Positions 36,420 through 46,620 are shown, counted from the stretch's first letter. The stretch: 64,000 nt of DNA from Adiantum capillus-veneris (GCA_014529385.2 CM043944.1:71129895-71193894), one strand, 5' to 3'. Translations and numbers: made by a program. Notes: generated by a model not told the origin, from the sequence alone.

Positions 36420-37240
36420 TCCCAAGTTAAAACAGTTACAATGTAAGTTACTTTGGGTTGGCATACCAAAACTTAATAGATTGTTGTGTACAGAAACCAC
36501 CCAGGGACTACCTATAAGGTACTTTGGACTGGCATACAACAACTTTTACAAGTCCTTGTTTCCTACATAGTTTAATACGATTTCCACTTGTGAACTACTT
36601 GTAAGGTACTTTTGGTTGTCATACCTATAAAGAACCTATAAGGTACTTTGGGCTGGCATACAACTTTTACAAGTCCTTGTTTCCTACATAGTTTAAGATA
36701 GTTTCCTCCTCTGAACTACCTGTAAGGTACTTTTGGTTGTCAGACATGTAAAGAACCTATAAGGTACTTTGGGCTGGCATACAACAACTTTTACAAGTCC
36801 TTGTTTCCTACATAGTTTAATACAGTTTCCACCTGTGAACTACCTGTAAGGTACTTTTGGTTGTCAGACCTGTAAAGAACCTATAAGGTACTTTGGGATG
36901 GCATACAAAAGGTTTTACAAGTGCTTGTTACTTACATATCTTAACATACAGAAACCACTTCAGGACTACCTTAAAGGTACTTTGGGCCAGTAGATAAACT
37001 TTTAGAGGTGCTTGTGAACTACCTGTAAGGTACTTTAGGCTGACAGACAGGTACTTTGTGTTCCAGAATTGAAGTGCTATTTTTGTTACTCAAGTAGACA
37101 AAAGAGTTTACAAGTACTTGTTTGGACTGGCCTGCAAGAGGTTTTGACTCCTACGATAGGCTCCTACAAAAACCACCTGTGGAATAGTTGCATGGTACTT
37201 TGAAGCTAATTACTGGTACTTCTACAAGTTACTTGGGCAA
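36420..37240. repeat. 121-124 bp tandem array between the convergent genes
   Basis: GAACTAC.TGTAAGGTACTTT with following GGTTGTCA recurs at 36592, 36713 and 36837. Each is followed by AACCTATAAGGTACTTTGGG and TTTTACAAGTCCTTGTT. More decayed copies run to ~37230. The shared word with the other two arrays is GGTACTTT. Confidence 0.85.
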
Positions 37241-37244
37241 CAAC

Positions 37245-39170
37245 CTATATCACTATTGGCATACTGTTGTACACATTTTCATATACTTCTGCAGCGAGTT
37301 TGAACTTATGTGGCTCTCCTTCTAAGGGTTCCAAGGGAATCTTAATCGATCTAACCAAGTGTGATGCAAGAAGCACTTTTGGTTGACTAGCAGGCATGTA
37401 ATAGATATGCTCAGCACCTTCCACTAGCTCGTAATAGTACCCCTCAACCAAATAGCTCCCTGCAGAAAGTATGTTTCCCCAGGAATCACTCAAGTCTCTT
37501 GCTATTTTGTATTTCTCCTGTGAGCACCTCAAAAGGTAGAAGTCAGCTCCATCTTCATTGGCATTGGTGGCAAAGGCATGACCGATGCATAGAGCATCAC
37601 TAATTGCGCCATGGTTCCCACCATACATCGGCAGATTTGATCCTTCTTCATCGCTAAAATATTCACTTTCTGCATTGTCACCATCCAATGCCTCAAGGGT
37701 TAGATACTCCCAGTACTCAACATGTGTGTTGTTCAAGCATCGCCTCCAACGCTGGGACATACAAAATTCACAAAAACAAGCGAGAAGTCTGGAACGGAGT
37801 GCACACTTGTCGCTCTTGGAGTATCCATTGACACAGTGTATTGATCGTGAGCCTTCAACTCGCTTGCAATTCCACTTCTTCTGCCTTGGCACCTCAGTTG
37901 CTTGGACCTCCCAAAAAATCCTGTTCACCCCTGTGTGACCACTTTCATCATTAAATTTATGCTTCAAGAAGCCAACAACATCCTTGGCACACTTCATGTG
38001 CCATGCATCAGCCTTTAACTGCTCATGTGTTAAAGCCCTCTTAACAACTGCCCCTGCCCCATCATGCTCCCCTTTGCCGTGGCCCAAGGCAAAGAAACTC
38101 CACAGCATTTCAATGCCAGTCAAACCATAGTACCTAAAACAATGACCCACCTTCAATGCTGGGCACAAACAAATTTCTGGAAACTTTTCATTAGAGGTGG
38201 AATAAAACCTGGCGTACCTTGACACGAAGAAGAACGGTCTAGATGACTTGAATTGAGCAGCACATCCATCTGAACACACCTAGTGCTGCTTCAAGAAGTT
38301 GAATCCCTGATTTTGAAGCCAAACACTATGTAGTTGCAAGCAATGTTGCACAAAAAGCGTGTCATGATCTTTGTCATCATAAATGTAAAAATGTGTATAT
38401 TTTAACACCTGGTCTTTCTCGTCTCGAATGTATGTAATGTGCACCAAGATGGTGACTTGTGAAGAGTACCAATGCATTGACTGGATTTCATTTTGCTCCT
38501 TAAATGAGTAATTTTCCGCAAAGTCGATAACAGAGACCACTACATCTCTAGGAAACCTATGAATGCAATCTTTGAACTGCTGAGATTGCCACCGGGCAAT
38601 AAAATTGTGTCGGATGTAAGTGGTCAGATGATTTTTAAGAAAATTTGTGAAATCCTTGCATCCCATTTCCTTCACCAGAAGATCCTTGCGCTTCTTGCCT
38701 TGAGAATGGGTTGAGGCAACGTCTTCAAACACCTTAATAGAAATTTGGGCTGCACTTTCAAGTGTTTCGTTTGGACAAAGCAATAATCTCTTCGACCCAC
38801 ATTGAGGACATTCTCCCTTCAAGCAAGTCAACTTATGAAATACGGAGTCCATTGGTTTTTCACATAACACACTTTCAGTCAATGTGCTTACACTGGTGTA
38901 TGTGTACGTGGCAGCTTCACACTTACTTGGAGCCTCTTTTGTCAAGCATATAGCACACATGCAACCACACCCATCGCCGTGCATGCCTGTCTTACTGTGT
39001 CTCATGTGGTTGAATGCTTCCTTGAGATATATCATCTGAATATGAGCAATACAGCAGCACGTGTAACGGTCCTTCAACTTATGAATAAACCAAGGTTTCA
39101 ATCCCTCAAAACATCTGAGTGAGATCTTGATTTGTGGATATTGCATTTGGAACCTCATGTAAAGCTCACC
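37245..39170 (-). pseudogene. DDE-type transposase, main exon (one nonsense codon)
   Basis: Transposases of this type cut and join element ends in the nucleus. The exon opens after acceptor TTGCACAG with GELYMRFQMQYP at 39170 and runs to 37245, open except for TAG at 38280-38282 (before CSDGCAAQ). Order of motifs: ISLRCFEGLKPW; a cysteine/histidine cluster (CCCIAHIQ, then DGCGCMCAICL, CPQCGSKRLLLC); IDFAENYSFKEQNEIQSMHWY with the first candidate catalytic D; CSDGCAAQFKSSRPF with the second; FFALGHGKGEHDGAGAVVKRAL with the acidic third. I recognise this FAENY / SDGC.QFK / HGKG.DG.G..KR pattern from transposase-like proteins of invertebrates and some plants but cannot name the superfamily with confidence. 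The plus-strand gene converges on it from 36108. Confidence 0.7.
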
Positions 39171-39189
39171 CTGTGCAAGAAAAAATAAA

Positions 39190-39983
39190 ACCCATTAGAG
39201 GCACAGACTTTTTTCAAAGTAAAACCCATCAAAGTAAAAGCTCTGTGAGGTATTCAATGATTTTTTCTACCTCCAAAGTACCTAGAGCACCTCTTTACTA
39301 TCATGGTACTTCCATGACTACCTTTGGAATGAACTCTATGGTACTTTCAAGACTACTGTTGTGAGGTATTTTAGACTCTTTCAGAGATCCAGAGTGCCTA
39401 AAGATCCTCTTTACTGTCATGGTACTTCCAGGACTACCTTTGAAAGGAACTCTATGAACTTTTTCTACCTCCAAAGTACCTAGAGAACCCATTTAAACTC
39501 ACATGGTACTTTCAAGACTACCTTTGCAAGGTATTCTAGACTCTTTCAAAGATCCATAGTACCTAAAGAGCCTTTATACTATCATGGTACTTCCATGACT
39601 ACCGTTGAAAGGAACTATGTGACTTTTCTCTGCCTCCAAAGTTCCTAGAGAACCTCTTCACTCTCATGGTAAATAACTACCTTTGAAAGGTCCAGAGTAC
39701 CTAAAGAGCCTCTTTCAAAGGTCCAGAGTACCTAAAGAGCCTCTTTACTGTCATGGTACTTCCATGACTACCTTTGAAAGGAACTCTATGAACTTTTTCT
39801 ACCTCCAAAGTACCTAGAGGACCCATTTAGACTCGCATGGTACTTTCAAGATTACCTTTGCGAGGTATTCTAGACTCTTTCAAAGATCCAGAGTACATAA
39901 AGATCCTTTTATACTATCATGGTACTTCCATGACTACCTTTGAAAGGAACTCTATGACTTTTCTCTACATCCAAAGTTCATAC
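39190..39983 (-). repeat. ~166 bp tandem array in the transposase intron
   Basis: TCATGGTACTTCCA.GACTACC recurs at 39301, 39417, 39582, 39751 and 39917 (period 116, then 165-169 bp). CCAAAGTACCTAGAG and GATCCAGAGTACCTAAAGA lie between. It separates the two coding parts of the transposase gene. The acceptor (CTTGCACAG before 39170) is good. The donor is not resolved; a GTATGAA near 39983 would give the wrong phase. Confidence 0.75.
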
Positions 39984-39993
39984 TTATGAAAAT

Positions 39994-41043
39994 TTAGGAG
40001 CATAGCTGTGAATCATCAAGCAAATGTATTGGATGGTTTATGTAAGATTTTTTGCCCAATCGTTTTCGACACACATCTTTTTTGTTTGGCGACACTCTTG
40101 TCTCTGTCTGCCAAAAGGAAAAAACAAGGTCTTTTGTCGCTTGTGTGATGGTGGAACTTTGAGGTACTTGACGACTACATACTTGCAAAGGAAATGCGCA
40201 AACCTCAGCCTGTTTTAACCTTGAATTGGCTGCTGCAAAGTTTCGCCGATGCAATCTAGTAAATCTGGCCATCTTGGAGTTGCTCATAGACCTCGATGGA
40301 TCTCCTTCACTATTCACCAACATCATGCAAACAACTCTTTTAATCTTCAGATACTCTTCAGACATGGATGCTTTGACTTTAGTAATTGTGCCTCGAATAT
40401 TGGATAGTATCGACTTCTCAGATGCATGATGCAAACGTCTAAAAGCTGGCAGTCCTAGAAGACATTGAAAGGCGGTTTTCTTAGCATCGCAAGTCATGCC
40501 TTTTGTTGCTTCTTGCCAGCATTTTGAGACTTTCATGCAAACCTTATTCACATCTTCTGTTGACCTTGAACCTGATGCATCACTTTCTCGTTGTCTCCTA
40601 CGGCTCTCTCTTTTCATCATAGACCAATATTCTCGCATCCGATGGTTACCTTCATGGCAAATTGTGATTGAGTCATCCCTGTGGTAATTGTGAGTCATGT
40701 CATCATGAAGTGGATTGTATTACGCATGCTGCTGAAAGTACTCAGAGCCCTGCAGTGTACTTGGAGGTGGCTCATTTTGCACAATCCTCTCTTCAAAACA
40801 TCCGACACCACAAGCAATGGCCGGAAAATTGTGTGGAGGTTGTTGCTGGTGCGGAACGTGCTCTCCCAAGCTGCTGAAATCGACATTCCACAAAAGGTGA
40901 CAATCGATTGGAGGCTGCTGCTCAGACACATCCTGTTGGACAATCTCCTGTTGCAACATCTCCATCCCGATCTCCTGGACCTGTAGTCTCCACACCTTAT
41001 GACAATTCTCCACAAGTTCTTGCTGCAATTTTCCTTCTTCTTG

Positions 41044-41046
<3 letters not shown>
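39994..41046 (-). pseudogene. Transposase N-terminal exon (one nonsense codon)
   Basis: A minus-strand frame is open from MQEEGKLQQELVENC at 41046 to 39994 except for TAA at 40720-40722 (reading EYFQQHA-stop-YNPLHDD, probably CAA to TAA). The first third is glutamine-rich (MLQQEIVQQDVSEQQPP). The middle is basic (MMKRESRRRQRESD). The end has KDLVFSFWQTETRVSPNKKDVCRKRLG. In related transposase-like proteins such a VSPNKKD block comes just before the LY..F region that begins the next exon at 39170. The stop TAA at 39994-39996 is therefore either a mutation or an intron read-through. Confidence 0.6.

Positions 41047-41111
<65 letters not shown>
41046..41111. repeat. (GA)n microsatellite
   Basis: About 33 GA dinucleotides directly upstream of the transposase start. 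Confidence 0.95.
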
Positions 41112-41113
<2 letters not shown>

Positions 41114-41291
41114 CGTAGACTACTGAAAGGGGAGGTAGAGAGTCTTGCATTCGACTAAATCAAGAACCGTTAAAGTTGTTGGCACAACGCCTTTAGAAAT
41201 ATTAAAGATTTATCTTTTGGCTTTTGAAAACTGCCAACAAAACACCATCCAATAGTGCCTCACAAGAGGTGTCAAGGACACTACTTTTTGC

Positions 41292-41311
41292 ACCACCAAC
41301 CCATGCTTTCA
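41292..41311 (-). repeat. Candidate right terminal inverted repeat
   Basis: Minus strand TGAAAGCATGGGTTGGTGGT, paired with 31344-31363. Confidence 0.4.
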
Positions 41312-42410
41312 GCCGAAGAGATGCGGGGAGACACATCACCTTGGGCATGTTGTGCTTCTCCTTGTGCAATGGTCTCCTCTGCTCTCTTTTGCTGTTCTTC
41401 TGCCTTTTTTGCCTTCTTTGCCGCTTCTTCGGCTTCTTTCAGCTTTAAAGCTTCTACCTCTTGGTACATCCGTTCCAGTACTTCAGTGGGTTCTTTAGTC
41501 TGCTTCCTAGTGTGATGCTTGGTTCTTGGTCCGTTAAGCCCACTAGGAAGCCACTTTTTTGGGTCCTTCCCTTCTGCTTGATGGTTGCATTGGTATGCAC
41601 GTTTCTCTCTTTCAAACCGGGCTTGCTTTTGAACAGCCTCTTCTTGGTGTGCTGATACGGATTTTCTCTTCATTTCCTCTCGTCATGCTCTTTTTTCTTC
41701 ATTATTCCAGATATCACTGTTATGCCGTTCTGGTGAGATCTCAACCGATTCTTCATTAGATTTGTAGGATCTCTTGGCCGATCTTGTAGCTCGAGAAGAT
41801 GGTTGAGCTGACACTATCCAAGTGTTTTGGTCTAGGGCAGGTGGTAGGTTGTTGACCATGCCGATGGCATGGTATGAAATCCTTGTCAACACCTCTGGTG
41901 CACTCAGGTATGAAATCTTTCCTTCTTTCTTTATTCCTTTCAAAGTGGTCAAGACATATTGAGCATGGTCAACGGTTGCCTGGTTGTTGACTTGAGGACT
42001 TGCGTGAAGGTGGTGGCAACCGCATGATTGGGCGTGGTATACCTTGGTGGCCTCTTAGCAAGGAAGTGGAAGTGTTGGTGGTATAACCTTGCTATCTCTT
42101 CAACCTGTTGTGAATAAGGTCTGCAAAGGTGGCCGCGGTGGTTTCTTTTGTGAAAGTTCCGGCCGTCTTCCTATCCCTTTCCCTCATTGTCATTCCTTCT
42201 GTGGGCAGTCTGAGTGCCTCTGCCACTATTTCCTTGGTGATCACCACTTCAACTTTGTTCCCTTGTGGGTTAGAAATCTGCGCAGTTCCATCTTCCTTGA
42301 TCGTGGACAAAATCTCATAAGCTTTTTGGAAGTCCACTCCGCACGGATCTTGTTCGTAAAAAATCTCTGAGTCCTGGCCGTCGATTGGCATCTTTGGTTT
42401 CGGGCTTTGC
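41312..42410 (-). pseudogene. Middle part of a transposon-type ORF, split by the CACTA element
   Basis: On the minus strand, 42410-42092 encodes KPKMPIDGQDSEIFYEQDPCG, QGNKVEVVITKEIVAEALRLPTEGMT and TKETTAATFADL. The pattern (hydrophobic V.V....IAEALRLP.EG) recalls the 'putative plant transposon protein' region of Athila-like elements. After a frame change the coding continues at 41952-41683 (VLTRISYHAIGMVNNLPPALD) and 41673-41281 (basic, then a K/E/A-rich coiled coil EVEALKLKEAEEAAKKAKKAEEQQ). The CACTA element sits at its upstream end and the candidate 10 kb transposon at its downstream end. Expected flanking pieces are at 47290-46972 and 31343-29471. Confidence 0.5.
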
Positions 42411-42665
42411 CACTACAAGAGGTTGTGTGCTCTTGTGACGCTGTTAGCGACGGAAATACACTGGGTTTTTATAACCCCCGGCGTCGCTAAAACCGTCGCT
42501 ACAAGAGCATCGCTATATGCGACGCTATAGGCGTCGCTATATAGAAACGGTCATAGCGACGCTCATAGCGACGGTTATAGCGACGTTTACACAGAAGTCT
42601 ATAGTGACGCTTATAGCGACGCTCCAGAGCCATAAATAGCGACGGTTATAGTGACGCCCGAGAGA
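42411..42665. repeat. CACTA left TIR and subterminal motif array
   Basis: After the terminal CACTACAAGAGG, about twelve copies of TAGCGACG or its complement CGTCGCTA (some with G to A) occur within 42440-42660, in both orientations. In En/Spm such subterminal motifs bind the TNPA protein; here that role is inferred. Confidence 0.85.
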
Positions 42666-43027
42666 ATTTTTTTTTGGTGACAGGACATTGAATGCCCTGC
42701 CACCCATCAATCATATTGTACTTGATTCACTTTTTAAAAAAAGTGCAAGGGTAGATAATAGACCCAAAATAGTCACCCACAAGACGCATTGTTTGCAAAA
42801 TTGACAAGCGTAAAATTGACAATTGTACACATCATAGGCAAAATGAATTGATTGGCAAATGTAATAATGACAATTGTACAACATCATAGGCATAAAGAAT
42901 TAATTGGCAAAATGAACTGCGGTGACAAATGTAATAATATACATGGTTCAAAAAGACGTATAAAATCCGTCTCATGATACATAAGCTATGAGAAACCCTA
43001 AACTAATGCTATCTAGCTACAGCTAAA
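42666..43027. other. CACTA 3' non-coding region of the internal gene
   Basis: AT-rich, with a local repeat of GGCAAA(A)TGA and GACAATTGTAC at ~42800-42920. No coding signal. Confidence 0.5.
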
Positions 43028-44347
43028 CTAACGTCGTCTAGTCAGACGTCTCATCGCGTCCAAGCGGTGTATCTGTCGGATTTTGCAAAAAAAGACAATA
43101 AGACAGCTTTCAGTAAGTATAAACATATAACGACATTTATAAAACAATACAAAAAATAGAAAAGAGTAAACCCAAATACTAACCATGCCGCCGCGAGAAC
43201 TGAGAATGTCCATCAGGGCGTTTAAGACCTTCCTGCCTGCGTACTCGCGCTCGTACGGTGTGGGATCACGTCCTGTCATCGACCACTGTCAAAACATACA
43301 AAGATTTCATTATGTTAGAATTAAAAAACTCATAAACCCTAAACTATCGAACATAAAGAGCAATGCGAAAACACTTACAAAATCGGCCTCAAATGATGCC
43401 CATCCACCGCTTCCCAAGTGGTGCGAGCTCCCTGCCTCTACTCGTGCTCTGGCTGCATCCTTTTGTTGCTTCCACTTGTCGGGATTCTCGCGCGCTGCTT
43501 TCTTCGCATTCTTCCAATCTTCTTTGGCTAGCCAATCTGGCTTGTTCCACCCATGCTTGATTGCTTTTTGCACTTCGGAACGCTTGTGTTTGCAGTATTC
43601 GTGCATTCGAATCTTCATCAGGTCTTCATTGAAGCGCTGATCCCGTGTTGGAACGGGAAACTCATCATGAAGTATGCTGATGACTCTGTTTTTTAAATCA
43701 CTTGGTACTTCACTCCATTTGTTTAGTATGTAGTGTCTAAACAGCTGAGAGCAAAGACCACGCATGCACGAGATCACCTTCTTGCCGTCATCATCCATGA
43801 TGATGCCGCCGCTGAAGTCGACGGAGTAAGGCAAGCCCTCTGGCCGGTGACGCATGAACCTGGGTGTCCCGGCAGGGGTCTCTAGCGGCGTGTCGATGGG
43901 GGTACGGACGTCAGGTGTCTCCACCGGCGTCTGGGCCCCGAAGCAAGGAGTGTCGAGTGGGGTGGCTCCTGGCGGAGTAGGTAGAGGTGTGTAGCTGCTA
44001 GGAACAGTCAACCGCGCAAAACCTGGCGTAGATGGCGATGCTGTGGCTAGTGTGGGGGCGGGCAAAGAAGGGGAGGGTAAAGAGCCTCATCGAACACGAG
44101 GCGGTGTGGAGGCATCGGTGGCGGAATCCCCACAACAACTTCCACCGCCACCACTAGAGCGCCGGTGTCTAGACGAGTGTGAAGCTCGTCTCGTCGACGC
44201 CGAAGCTTCGGAGCGCGCCGAATGCTCCGAAAGAGAGGGAGATGCGGATGGAGTAGGAACGCGCGATGATGCGCCAGAGCGATGACGCTCCACGTACATT
44301 TGTCTCTGCTGCGGTGACAAAAAAGAAAGAAACTCCTCATCATCCAT
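43028..44347 (-). pseudogene. En/Spm-associated transposase gene (Transposase_24-like), three exons, one nonsense codon
   Basis: Exons on the minus strand: 44347-43379 (donor GTAAGTG), 43285-43184 (acceptor TTTTGACAG, donor GTTAGTA), 43072-43028 (acceptor AAATCCGACAG), ending TRRR-stop. All junctions fall between codons. The ATG at 44347 lies two bases after an acceptor-like AATGCAG, so a non-coding or upstream exon probably precedes it. The N-terminal ~85 residues are S/R-rich. A long threonine-proline segment (TPSTPGF, TPLPTPPGATPLDTP) follows. The C-terminal half has YILNKWSEVPSDLK, then KHGWNKPDWLAKEDWKNAKKAA, KWKQQKDAARARVEAGSSHH and LGSGGWASF, matching the plant En/Spm-associated family Pfam calls Transposase_24. 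TGA at 44087-44089 (RVR-stop-GSL) looks like CGA to TGA. Confidence 0.82.
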
Positions 44348-44650
44348 ACCTGCATTAAACACACGAATATTTAAACTTAATATTGAATGAATAGAGTAGA
44401 CAATGACGCAAAGACCATTAAATACAATGACGTAATGACGGATATAAATACAATGACGCAATGAATTGAGTGATAGAAGAGGCAAGTCGAAAACTCAGAA
44501 TTTTCAATCAAAAGATGTGAGCGTGAGTAGAAAAGAGCGTTATACACCATGGAAGGTACTTAGAGAGCCAGAGCTTTTACAACACGGAGCAAAATTGTTC
44601 AAATACAATATTTGTGGCTTTAAGAGATCTCTCTCTCATCCTCGCATAAC

Positions 44651-44893
44651 TCAGCATAACTTCCTATATCTATATAGAGATGCTTGTTGGCCAGCGTCAG
44701 AGTCCGACGAGTTATAATTGGCAACAACTCGATCTATAATAGATGGATCGAACTCGCCAAATTCACGAACGTGCTGCAAAGAAACACGTCTTGTCCGTCG
44801 CACAGCATGCTTGCATTGATTACAAGGACATAAGACCCTCGTTGAGAGATAGGTGTTTCGGTTGGACGGTCCCACATCCTCGTCACTACTCAT
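44651..44893 (-). pseudogene. Transposase-associated zinc-binding exon (Transpos_assoc-like)
   Basis: It starts MSSDEDVGPSNRN and holds RVLCPCNQCKHAV followed by VSLQHVREFGEFD. This is the CPC..C...........V..H....GF pattern of the transposase-associated domain at the N-terminus of CACTA TNP2-type proteins. The rest of TNP2 is missing. It could be the first exon of the gene at 44347-43028, since it lies 300 bp upstream on the same strand; no clean donor was found. Confidence 0.55.
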
Positions 44894-44940
44894 AATGAGG
44901 ATAAAAATCTTATAACCTGGACAAAAAATTTAATATTCTA

Positions 44941-45260
44941 TTGGCATTCTTCGTCTTATCTCTCTCTCTCTCTCTCTCTCTCTCTACCTCACATTCTCTA
45001 GTCATGTCCAATCCCCGCACACCTCGGTCTAGAGGTGCACGGAGATCAGAACCACCGGGTTATAATCTCGTCTTTATTGGTCAATACCTATATTTGTGGG
45101 TACAAGAAATCTACAGACCCACGTCTACATGATACTGCATGTAGTGGACAAAACCCCTTTGGCTCTTCTCTAGCTGTAGCACTTCATAGCATCTTAACAT
45201 CTTTTCACTGTTCGTCTAACTCTAAACCCTAAACCGTAAGTAATTCTTGCGTGGACTCGA
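44941..45260. other. CACTA internal non-coding, CT tract
   Basis: Contains a (TC)n tract at ~44958-44985 and no supported gene. Confidence 0.5.
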
Positions 45261-45405
45261 TCTAACGTAAATAAGCGTAAATCTAAATAAACGTAAATCT
45301 AACTAAAAATAAACCTCAATCTAATTTAACGTAAGTCTCCATCTAACCTAATCTTTAACGTCTTTTGGGATAGTTTCCTACGACGTTAAAACTCTCTTCT
45401 TCTTA

Positions 45406-45432
<27 letters not shown>
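45261..45432 (+). repeat. Direct repeat flanking the captured HMA fragment, copy 1
   Basis: TCTAACGTAAATAA, then TAACTAAAAATAAACC, TCTAACCTAATCTTTAACGT, TAGTTTCCTACGACGTTA and CTCTCTTCTTCTT, ending in a TG tract. Copy 2 is at 45971-46150. Within each copy TAAATCTAA and TAACGTAA recur. Confidence 0.85.
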
Positions 45433-45436
<4 letters not shown>

Positions 45437-45590
45437 ACCTAAATAAACCTAAATAAACCTAAGTCTAATCTAATATAATATAAATCTAAATCTAACGTAA
45501 ATTATGTTATATTAAAAACAAAGAACTAAACTAACAGGGATTATAAGAACCTTAAAACTGATTTAACACATAATTTTTCACATAACTCGG

Positions 45591-45939
45591 CAAGAGTTGG
45601 CATTCTCATCACTAAAGATGTGAGAGTTAACTTCCGGCGGTGACGCTGCCTCATCTCCATCCACATCTGATGACAGAAATTGGCCCTTTGGACCGTTCTT
45701 GCTCTTGTTACTAACTTTGAAGTTGCTGTTGAATGACTAGAGGTTGTCTAGATGGTCATTGTCGGGGATGTAGTGACTCTTGCCGCCTTGAAGATCCACC
45801 TTCTTCCCTATCTTCTGAAGACATTTCACCAGTACTTTTGGATCGACGGAGCCCACCATGAGTGAAGGCAGCAATACCCTATATTCCATTGAGGGATTTC
45901 TTCACCCGCTTCATGCAGGCATCGCAGTCTATGGAGACC
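45591..45939 (-). pseudogene. Captured fragment of an HMA-domain (metallochaperone-like) gene
   Basis: Minus-strand reading from 45939 gives VSIDCDACMKRVKKSLNGI, the CXXC metal-binding loop and first helix of a heavy-metal-associated domain. After a frame slip it reads LMVGSVDPKVLVKCLQKIGKKVDL, the V.G.VDP..L...L.K.GKK end of the same fold. A polar tail follows (KSHYIPDNDHLD, NKSKNGPKGQF, VDGDEAASPPEV). HMA proteins of plants carry copper, zinc or cadmium. An internal stop, the frame slip and the lack of a start show this is a gene fragment. It sits inside the CACTA element between two direct repeats. Confidence 0.75.
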
Positions 45940-45970
45940 TAAATCTAATCTAATATAACGTAAATCTAAA

Positions 45971-46150
45971 TCTAGCGTAAATAAACGTAAATCTAACTAA
46001 AAATAAACCTAAATCTAATCTAATTTAACTTAAATAAACCTAAATCTAATTTAACGTAATTCTACATCTAACCTAATCTTTAACGTCTTTTAGGATAGTT
46101 TCCTACGACGTTATAACTCTCTTCTTCTTGTGTGTGTGCGCGTGTGTGGA
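45971..46150 (+). repeat. Direct repeat flanking the captured HMA fragment, copy 2
   Basis: Same order of blocks as 45261-45432 with an extra TAAATAAACCTAAATCTAA unit. A third, partial echo (AGTTTCCTACGACGTTAAA) is at ~46302-46320. Confidence 0.85.
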
Positions 46151-46339
46151 TGTGTGTGCCAATAAAAAGAGATAAATGGTATAACCTTTCTATCACCCAT
46201 GCCAAGTATGATAGATTGGTTATGCCATTTCCCTCTTGAATAATAGGTCTTGAGTTCAACTCCTCGTCGGCTAGATCTTTAGGTCTTTTAATTTTAATTA
46301 GTTTCCTACGACGTTAAATTAGTTTCTCTCTCTTTCTCT

Positions 46340-46552
46340 CTCAATGTGTGTGCGTTTTTTTGTTTATGCATGTTTTCTCTCTCTTTTCCTCTCTCAATGT
46401 GTGCGTTTTTTGTTTATGCATGTTCTCTCTCTCTTTTCCTCTCTCAATGTGTGCGTTTTTTGTTTATGCATGCTCTCTCTCTCTCTTTTCCTCTCTCAAT
46501 GTGTGTGTGCATTCTTTGTTTATGTATGTGTGTGTGCATTTTTGTTTATGTT

Positions 46553-46590
<38 letters not shown>

Positions 46591-46596
46591 AACACT

Positions 46597-46620
<24 letters not shown>
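46340..46620. repeat. ~52 bp minisatellite in the CACTA element
   Basis: TCAATGTGTG..CGTTTTTTGTTTATGCATG followed by CTCTCTCTTTTCCTC repeats with starts at 46341, 46394, 46444 and 46496 (period 50-53 bp). It runs into CT, GT and GA microsatellites up to ~46750. Confidence 0.9.

Larger units (their letters stand above)
31344..41311. mobile_element. Candidate ~10 kb multi-gene DNA transposon
   Basis: The ends 31344-31363 and 41292-41311 are inverted copies: TGAAAGCATG, three mismatched bases, then TGGTGGT (17 of 20 match). They sit where a minus-strand ORF (47.3-41.3 kb, resuming 31.3-29.5 kb) is broken. Inside are a plus-strand multi-exon gene (31822-36108) and a minus-strand DDE-type transposase (41046-37245), convergent. 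Degenerate arrays sharing GGTACTT fill two introns and the spacer. I found no clear target duplication, and the TIRs were found by eye. The transposase itself is well supported; the exact boundaries and the membership of the plus-strand gene are inference. Confidence 0.45.

Noticed and set aside
42440-42660. TAGCGACG repeats considered as a CRISPR-like or telomere-like array
   Set aside because: Irregular spacing, both orientations, and position next to a CACTA terminus identify them as subterminal transposase-binding-type motifs.
45261-46120. TAAACCTAAA/TCTAACC-like repeats considered as interstitial telomere sequence
   Set aside because: The plant telomere unit is TTTAGGG/CCCTAAA. These units are AACGTAAATCTA-like and irregular.
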